In this document: positions 6,606 through 11,194 of the stretch, one piece after another | Layout of the letters: the number at the start of each line of letters is the position of its first letter | Position numbering within the stretch: the first letter of the stretch is position 1 | Assembly: GCA_050732575.1 (NCBI GenBank) | Contig: JBOHRF010000153.1 | Span: forward strand, 1 to 11,194 | Length of the DNA: 11,194 bases | Direction of reading: 5' to 3' | Source of the DNA: JBBDWZ01 sp050732575 | GTDB lineage: Bacteria > Gemmatimonadota > Gemmatimonadetes > Longimicrobiales > RSA9 | Program-made: the position numbers and the translations under genes | Notes under the pieces: model-generated | Seen by the model: only the letters and a program-made list of their open reading frames with translations | Database searches by the model: none | Told to the model about the DNA's origin: nothing

Positions 6606-7328
6606 ATGAAGCGGAATCTGCTGGCGCTCGCGCTGCTGGTGCCGGGCGCCGTAGTAGCGCAGAACGTGACACCACCGGAACGTACGGTGGTCGTCAGCGC
6701 AACGGGCACGGTGGAGCGTGATCCGGAGCGTGCTCTTCTGCTGCTTGCGGTGGAGAGTACGGGTGCAACCGCGCAGCAGGCCACGCAGGCCAATGCCACG
6801 CGCATGGACGCACTGATCGCGGAGATTCGGCGCCGCGGCATCAGCGCCGCCCAGGTGCGAACGGTCTCGTATCAGTTGACGCCCGAATATGCGCGCAGCC
6901 CGCAGCCACCTGTACCGGAACGGCAGGGTCCGCCGCGCATCATTGGCTACCGTGCAGCCAACATGGTCCAGGTCACGATCGACAGCGTGGCACGTGTGGG
7001 CGGCGTTATCGATGCGGCCATACAGGCGGGCGCCAATCGCGTGGCCGGTCTTCGATTCGAGTTGCGCGATCCGCAATCCGCGCGTTTGGAAGCGCTGCGT
7101 CTGGCCGTGCTTCGTGCACGTGGTGAAGCCGAGGCCATGGCATCGGCGGCCGGTCAGCGACTGGGTCCGCCGCTCAACATCAATACGCACGGCGAGGTTG
7201 AGCCGCGCGGCTTCGAGATGGCGGGCGTACGTATGGACGTGGCGCAGGCGCCACCCACGCCCATCGAGCCGGGCACCCTGACCATCACCGCCAGCGTGAC
7301 CATCACGTTCCGGTTGGACCCCAGTTGA
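6606..7328 (+). CDS. SIMPL domain (DUF541) secreted protein
   Basis: This 240-residue exported protein has a signal peptide at residues 1-18 (MKRN, hydrophobic LLALALLVPGAVVA, cut before QN). A SIMPL domain fills the rest: TVVVSATGTVERDPERALLLLAVE (about 27-50, a longer version of the family's start), the helix QQATQANATRMDALIAEIRR, RTVSYQLTPEY, GYRAANMVQVTI and a final strand TLTITASVTITFRL. The domain is widespread in bacterial envelopes (E. coli YggE is one member). Its molecular role is not established, although some members are linked to oxidative stress. The ATG at 6606 is preferred because GGAG at 6597-6600 lies five bases upstream and the signal peptide begins there; an upstream in-frame start at 6582 would add a useless leader. 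Its stop overlaps the next gene's TTG as TTGA, so it heads a probable operon with DUF1499, amidohydrolase and Lon genes. The protein should be periplasmic. Confidence 0.9.
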   Translation: MKRNLLALALLVPGAVVAQNVTPPERTVVVSATGTVERDPERALLLLAVESTGATAQQATQANATRMDALIAEIRRRGISAAQVRTVSYQLTPEYARSPQPPVPERQGPPRIIGYRAANMVQVTIDSVARVGGVIDAAIQAGANRVAGLRFELRDPQSARLEALRLAVLRARGEAEAMASAAGQRLGPPLNINTHGEVEPRGFEMAGVRMDVAQAPPTPIEPGTLTITASVTITFRLDPS

Positions 7329-7747
7329 GTCCCCTGGGCCGGCAACTGGTGCGCGCGATCAGCGCGAAGAAAGCGGAGACCGCGGCCGAGGATGTGGATC
7401 CGCGGCTGCGCGGGCGCACCTACGCCATTCCGTTTGACGAGGTGTGGGAAACGGCGCTGGCGCTGGTGAAGCGGCGGCGCAGCTGGCACGTGGTCACCGT
7501 TGATGATGAAGAAGGCGTGATCCGCGTGGAAGCGAAGACTTTCCTGTTCCGTCTGATTGCCGATGTCGAGATCCGCATCACGCTCGATGAGAATGCGCAA
7601 ACGCGCGTCGACTCGAGCTCCGCATCGCGCCGGGGTTTTGCCGATTGGGGCGTGAACGCACGCCGCATTGGACGGTTCATGCGCAAGCTGGACAAGACCC
7701 TGGTCCGCAACCGGAAGCAGCGCGCGGCCGCTCAGCGAGCGGCCTAG
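7325..7747 (+). CDS. DUF1499 family protein
   Basis: This 140-residue protein matches the DUF1499 pattern. It has DPRLRGRTYAIPFDEVWETALALV (25-48, a little longer than the core), SWHVVTVDDEEGVIRVEAKT with a conserved G-x-I-x-x-E step, FRLIADVEIRI (the usual DDV becomes ADV) and the closing signature RVDSSSASRRGFADWGVNARRI followed by a basic helix. The alternation of strands with one helix suggests a small alpha/beta domain. No member has a firm function, and I claim none. No signal peptide is visible here. The TTG at 7325 overlaps the SIMPL stop (TTGA), and only weak Shine-Dalgarno pairing exists, so translation probably depends on coupling to the upstream gene. The C-terminus is very basic and alanine-rich (RNRKQRAAAQRAA). 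The next gene begins two bases after the stop. Confidence 0.82.
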   Translation: MSPLGRQLVRAISAKKAETAAEDVDPRLRGRTYAIPFDEVWETALALVKRRRSWHVVTVDDEEGVIRVEAKTFLFRLIADVEIRITLDENAQTRVDSSSASRRGFADWGVNARRIGRFMRKLDKTLVRNRKQRAAAQRAA

Positions 7748-7749
7748 CT

Positions 7750-8577
7750 GTGCAGCTAGTCGACTTCCACACGCATCCCTATCTGCCGCATGACCTGGCG
7801 CCAGGTACGTGGGCGTTCATCCAGCGCATCTCGAGTGCGGTAGCGCAACACGGTGATCGGTTGGCGGATCCGCATTACGTGGCCGACCTGTTGCGCGCGG
7901 ATGGCGTGCAGCACGCCGTGGTACTGGCCGAGCACTGCCCCCACAGCTCGGGCAATGTGCGCACGGAATCCGTGCTCGCATTGTGCGCGCGCGTGCCCGA
8001 TTTCTTCCTGCCTTTTGCCAGTGTCGACGTCAATACGGACAGCGAACCGGCCGCGCAGCTGAGCCGCTACATCGATGCGGGCGTACGCGGGCTTAAGCTC
8101 TACCCATCCTACCAGTTCTACTATCCCAACGACGCGCGCTTGTACCCGCTCTACGAGCTTTGTCAGCGCGCAAAGATCCCCGTGTTGATGCACATTGGCA
8201 GCTCGGTCATCCCGGGTACGCGTCTGAAGTACTGCGATCCGATTCACCTGGATGACGTGGCCGTAGATTTCCCGGACCTGGTCCTGGTCATGGCGCACGG
8301 CGGGCGCGGCTTCTGGTACGACGCGTGTGCGTTCCTGGCTTTGCACAAACCGAACATCTATATCGATGTCGCGGGCCTGGTACCGGGCCATTTGCTCCGG
8401 CATTTCCCCGACCTGGAACGGATGTCGCACAAGGTCGTATTCGGCACCGACTGGCCGGCCATGCCCAAATCGGTCAAGTTCAACGCAGCCGCGATTGCCG
8501 AGCTTGGCCTGTCGGCCGGCGCACTGCAGCGCATCTTGCACGATAATGCAGCGCGCATCCTGGGCCTCGAGGGATAG
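7750..8577 (+). CDS. Amidohydrolase family 2 protein (metal-dependent TIM barrel)
   Basis: This 275-residue protein has the complete metal-site set of the amidohydrolase-2 group (hydrolases and non-oxidative decarboxylases such as ACMSD and gamma-resorcylate decarboxylase). The set is HxH in VDFHTHP (H7, H9), VLMHIGSS (H148), VMAHGGRG (H183) and FGTDWP (D234). GVRGLKLYPSYQFYYP (111-126) is the usual substrate-side loop, and the C-terminus ends in the family helix ILHDNAARILGL. No signal peptide is seen. The start is a GTG at 7750, two bases after the DUF1499 stop. It puts the metal motif at residues 5-9, where the family has it; a longer open frame to 7645 would only read through the DUF1499 gene out of phase. 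The ribosome binding site is poor, so coupling to the upstream gene is likely. The reaction and substrate cannot be told from sequence. Confidence 0.88.
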   Translation: MQLVDFHTHPYLPHDLAPGTWAFIQRISSAVAQHGDRLADPHYVADLLRADGVQHAVVLAEHCPHSSGNVRTESVLALCARVPDFFLPFASVDVNTDSEPAAQLSRYIDAGVRGLKLYPSYQFYYPNDARLYPLYELCQRAKIPVLMHIGSSVIPGTRLKYCDPIHLDDVAVDFPDLVLVMAHGGRGFWYDACAFLALHKPNIYIDVAGLVPGHLLRHFPDLERMSHKVVFGTDWPAMPKSVKFNAAAIAELGLSAGALQRILHDNAARILGLEG

Positions 8578-8588
8578 ACTCTCGACGC

Positions 8589-8609
8589 GATCGACCGATC
8601 TGGTTTTTT
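8589..8609 (+). terminator. Small hairpin plus T-run upstream of lon
   Basis: GATC-GACC-GATC (8589-8600) can fold as a four-pair hairpin with a four-base loop. It is followed by TGG and six T (8604-8609). It resembles a weak intrinsic terminator that could lower transcription into lon from the upstream genes. The stem is short, so read-through is expected. The same T-run lies just before the lon Shine-Dalgarno GGGGAG (8611-8616). Confidence 0.22.
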
Positions 8610-8619
8610 CGGGGAGTCA

Positions 8620-11052
8620 ATGCCGCCGCGCAAGATCAAAACACCAGAGCAGATACCGCTGGTCCCACTGCGGAGCACGATCGTTTATCCGCTGGGCGTG
8701 ATTGGCGTGCAGATCGGCATGCCAGGCACGCTGGAGATGCTCGCGCGTTATCCCCAGGACGGTCTTCTGGTAGGTGCGGTGGTGGCGCCCGGAGGTCCAG
8801 ACGATCCGGTCGAGGCCCCGGGCCTGGAAAAAGTCGCCGTGCTGGGCCGCATGTCCGACCGGCTGAACATGCCGGGTGGAACCGTACAGGCCACCATCCA
8901 GGGCATACAGCGGGTCAAGCTTACCGACATCGTCACGCAGGAGGGATTCTTCATTGCGCGCCCGGGCACCGTGCGCGAGAAAGCTGCACCGGAAGACGTT
9001 GCGCGCGATCTGATTGCGCGCATTCTGAATGCGCTCGAGGCGCTGTCCAACGAAGTCGAGCGCATCTCCAAGGAAGTCCCCCGCATCCTGCGCATGAATC
9101 TGGGCGATCCGGGCCGTTTCGTGGACCTGGTCGCCACGCTGGCCAATTTCAGTGTGAACAGCAAAGATGAGATCCTGCAGCGGCTGGACATCCAGGATCG
9201 TCTTCAGTACGCACTGAGCGAGCTGGACGGTCAGCTGCGGCGCGTGCGCAAAATCGAGGCAGAAAGCGCTGCGCGCGCCGAGTCACCTGCGCTGCCCGAC
9301 TCGCCGGCCGAGCGGGCCGGCTCGTTACGCCAGCAGATCAAGGTTCTGCAGGCCGAGCTGGGCGAGGTCGATCCCGTAGAGCGCGAAGTCATCGAGTTGC
9401 TCCGACGCGTGGAGGGCTCGACACTGCCCGCGCGCGTGGCGGCGCAGGCGCGCACGGAGATCGAGCGCCTGCGCTCGGTTGGCATGGGCAGCCCGGACGC
9501 GGGTGACATCCGCAGCTACATCGACTGGCTGTTGCACATGCCCTGGCGCGAGCGCGCGCAGCCCAGTGCCTCCGAGATCGACTTGCAACGCGTACGGGAA
9601 GAGCTCGATGCCGAGCTGGTGGGTCTGGTCGAGCAAAAAGAGCGGCTGCTCGACTACCTGGCCGTGGCCAAGTTGCGCGGCGACCTGCGCGGACCGATCC
9701 CCTGCATTGTTGGGCCACCCGAGGTCGGCAAGTCTGCACTGGTCGCGGCACTCGCGCGCGGGCTGGGCCGGCCGCTGGCCCGTCTCGAACTGGGTGGACG
9801 CGGCGAAACACAGATCGTGGGAACGCGCCGTACACGTGCAGGCGCGCAGCCTGGCAAAATCGCCGCCGCACTGCGCGCGGTATCCGTGCGCGATCCCGTG
9901 TTCGTGCTGCAGGAAATGGATGAAATCGGGTTGGGCAAGGTGGAAGGCGATCCCATAGAGGCCATGGAGGAAGTGCTGGAATGGGAGGGCCGCGATGGCT
10001 TCGTTGATCGCTACCTGGACCTGCCCTTCGACCTGGGCGATGTCATGTTCATTGCCACCGCCCAGGACTTCTACAAAATCCCGCGCGACCTGCGCAACCT
10101 GATGCTGGAAATCCGCATTGCGGGCTACACAGCAGAAGAGAAAGTGCAGATCGCGCGCTACCGCATGCTGCCCCGACTCATTGAGGAGCACGGTGTTTCC
10201 GCCGACGACGTGGAGGTCACAGACGAGTCGCTCTTCCTGCTGGCGCAGGGGTACGCGCGCGATGCGGGACTCGGCAACATGCGACGCGCCATGGCCGCTC
10301 TGCTGCGCACACGCGCACGCGCCAAGGCCCAGGGTGACAACGATCGCTGGACCTTCACGCGCGATCGCATTGAAGACATCCTGGGGCTGCCCCGTTATGT
10401 AGCCACGCCGGCGGAAAGCGCGCCCGAAGTCGGCGTGGTCACCGGCCTGGCCTGGACCGCAGGTGGCGGTGAACTGATGTTCATCGAGGCACTGCGCATG
10501 CCGGGTACCGGCCGCCTCATCATTACCGGTATGCTGGGTGATGTCATGCGCGAATCCGTCAACGCCGCGTACTCCTACGTGCGCAATCGCGGTGAAGCCC
10601 TGGGCATCGAGGATGCCGCGTTCCGCGATTCCGATGTGCATGTGCACTTCCCGGTGGGCGCCATCCCCAAGGACGGACCCTCCGCCGGCATTGCCGTGAC
10701 TCTGGCCATCGCCAGCACGCTGTCCAATCGACCTGTGCGTCACGACATCGCCATGACGGGTGAGGTCACCCTGCGCGGCAAGGTGCTGGAGATCGGGGGC
10801 GTGAAGGAGAAAACACTGGCCGCTTACCGGGCCGGCGTCTTCGATGTGATCCTGCCGCGCGGCAACCAGCGCGACCTGCGCGATGTGCCAGCCGACATCC
10901 GTGAGAAGATCATCTTCCACTTTGTCGACCGCATGGATGACGTGATTCGCCTGGCCCTCATCGATGCGCCCGACATCCGCGATCGCGAGAGTGTGGACAT
11001 ACCCGTTGACGAGGCGAAACTGCCCAGGGCCGCACGGTCGGCGGGGGATTGA
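8620..11052 (+). CDS. lon: Lon-family protease (S16) with degenerate AAA+ module
   Basis: This 810-residue protein has standard Lon architecture: an N-terminal LON domain (IPLVPLRSTIVYP, 12-24, to about 210), a helical linker, an AAA+ module (about 320-590) and a C-terminal S16 protease domain. The proteolytic dyad is intact: S688 in PKDGPSAGI (683-691) and K729 in GGVKEK (726-731). The motor is not canonical. Walker A reads GPPEVGKS (365-372), with K371 kept. Walker B reads VFVLQEMDEIG, with Q431 where Asp is expected and E432 kept. Sensor 1 has Q482 for Asn in FIATAQDF. The arginine-finger segment LLDRM is LRNLM (L494 for Arg). Sensor 2 YTREAGVR is YARDAGLG (G552 for Arg). Pore loop YIGAMPG is RAGAQPG (406-412). 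Frame and flanking motifs are clean, so this is not a broken gene. Canonical Lon is an ATP-driven cytosolic protease; this one may act without ATP hydrolysis. The start is ATG 8620 after GGGGAG. It is the last gene of a probable four-gene operon, 42 bases after the amidohydrolase. Confidence 0.93.
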   Translation: MPPRKIKTPEQIPLVPLRSTIVYPLGVIGVQIGMPGTLEMLARYPQDGLLVGAVVAPGGPDDPVEAPGLEKVAVLGRMSDRLNMPGGTVQATIQGIQRVKLTDIVTQEGFFIARPGTVREKAAPEDVARDLIARILNALEALSNEVERISKEVPRILRMNLGDPGRFVDLVATLANFSVNSKDEILQRLDIQDRLQYALSELDGQLRRVRKIEAESAARAESPALPDSPAERAGSLRQQIKVLQAELGEVDPVEREVIELLRRVEGSTLPARVAAQARTEIERLRSVGMGSPDAGDIRSYIDWLLHMPWRERAQPSASEIDLQRVREELDAELVGLVEQKERLLDYLAVAKLRGDLRGPIPCIVGPPEVGKSALVAALARGLGRPLARLELGGRGETQIVGTRRTRAGAQPGKIAAALRAVSVRDPVFVLQEMDEIGLGKVEGDPIEAMEEVLEWEGRDGFVDRYLDLPFDLGDVMFIATAQDFYKIPRDLRNLMLEIRIAGYTAEEKVQIARYRMLPRLIEEHGVSADDVEVTDESLFLLAQGYARDAGLGNMRRAMAALLRTRARAKAQGDNDRWTFTRDRIEDILGLPRYVATPAESAPEVGVVTGLAWTAGGGELMFIEALRMPGTGRLIITGMLGDVMRESVNAAYSYVRNRGEALGIEDAAFRDSDVHVHFPVGAIPKDGPSAGIAVTLAIASTLSNRPVRHDIAMTGEVTLRGKVLEIGGVKEKTLAAYRAGVFDVILPRGNQRDLRDVPADIREKIIFHFVDRMDDVIRLALIDAPDIRDRESVDIPVDEAKLPRAARSAGD

Positions 11053-11055
11053 CGG

Positions 11056-11194
11056 TTAATCCGTTATCCGTTCAAACGCCGCTATCCTGCTCCGTATCTC
11101 TTCCGGCATGATCTTCGATTTGCCGGCCGCATAGTCGTACATGACCTGGACGGTCTGAGCCGTCACCAGCACGTTTCCGGACTGGTCTCTGATC
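11056..11194 (-). CDS. Acyl-CoA thioesterase, hot-dog fold (3' part)
   Basis: Only the last 45 residues and the stop (TTA on the plus strand at 11056-11058) are in the window; the 5' end lies beyond the right edge. The visible part starts IRDQSGNVLVTAQTVQVMYD and continues with AAGKSKIMPEEIRSRIAAFE. This is the closing strand and C-terminal helix of 4-hydroxybenzoyl-CoA/YbgC/FadM-type thioesterases: a G-x-L-x-x-x-x-x-V-x-V-x-x-D strand, then G-K-S-x-x-x-P and an I-x-x-F helix. These cytosolic enzymes hydrolyse acyl-CoA or acyl-ACP thioesters. The catalytic N-terminal Asp is outside the window, so activity cannot be judged. Its stop is three bases from that of lon, tail to tail. Confidence 0.75.
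   Translation of the reverse strand, partial: IRDQSGNVLVTAQTVQVMYDYAAGKSKIMPEEIRSRIAAFERITD

Noticed and set aside
9325..10920. A 531-codon open frame on the minus strand, antisense to lon
   Set aside because: It is an artefact of GC-rich codon use in lon. It has a His/Gln/Ala-rich composition, no domain, no ribosome binding site, and the sense frame is a clear Lon protein.
8620..11052. Lon as a decaying pseudogene
   Set aside because: The frame is uninterrupted over 810 codons, codon use matches its neighbours, and the protease dyad with its surrounding motif is fully conserved; decay would not spare one domain so precisely.
11059..11073. Short direct repeat (ATCCGTT twice) after lon, considered as an attachment site or repeat element
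   Set aside because: It lies within the last codons of the thioesterase frame, is only seven bases per copy, and has no mobile-element gene nearby.

Overview
This 11.2 kb window is a GC-rich (roughly 60% or more), gene-dense stretch of bacterial chromosome. Nothing in it looks mobile: I see no insertion sequence, phage gene, tRNA, rRNA or CRISPR array. The mix of a secreted carboxypeptidase-regulatory/TonB-receptor-like protein, MgtE, a LeuA-like synthase, an EVE-domain protein, SCO, SIMPL and a Lon variant suggests a Gram-negative, respiring, soil or water bacterium. Gemmatimonadota is my best guess from overall flavour only; no ribosomal or other marker gene is present to prove it.

Layout. 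(1) 1-208, minus: the 5' end of a secreted protein with a carboxypeptidase-regulatory-like domain. It is divergent from (2) mgtE (392-1699, plus), a magnesium transporter with a good candidate promoter. (3) 1770-4077, minus: a compact three-gene operon read right to left. It holds a LeuA/citramalate-synthase-like DRE-TIM enzyme, an EVE-domain protein and an SCO copper chaperone, joined by two 4-nt stop/start overlaps. (4) 4223-5428, plus: an M20 zinc peptidase, divergent from the operon across a 145-bp spacer with back-to-back candidate promoters and a purine-rich tandem repeat. (5) 5442-6434, minus: a sugar-1-phosphate nucleotidyltransferase with a left-handed beta-helix tail, converging on the peptidase. 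(6) 6606-11052, plus: a probable four-gene operon of SIMPL-domain secreted protein, DUF1499 protein, metal-dependent amidohydrolase and full-length Lon-family protease. (7) 11056-11194, minus: the 3' end of a hot-dog acyl-CoA thioesterase, with only 3 bp between its stop and that of lon.

The most interesting item is the Lon-family protein. Its proteolytic Ser-Lys dyad and overall domain order are intact. Its AAA+ module, however, has lost the Walker B aspartate, sensor-1 asparagine, arginine finger, sensor-2 arginine and the aromatic pore loop, while keeping a Walker A lysine and the Walker B glutamate. This points to a non-canonical, possibly ATP-independent Lon paralogue encoded with envelope and metabolic genes of poorly known function. 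No untranslated stretch exceeds 300 bases; the spacers (209-391, 4078-4222, 6435-6605) hold the candidate promoters described below.
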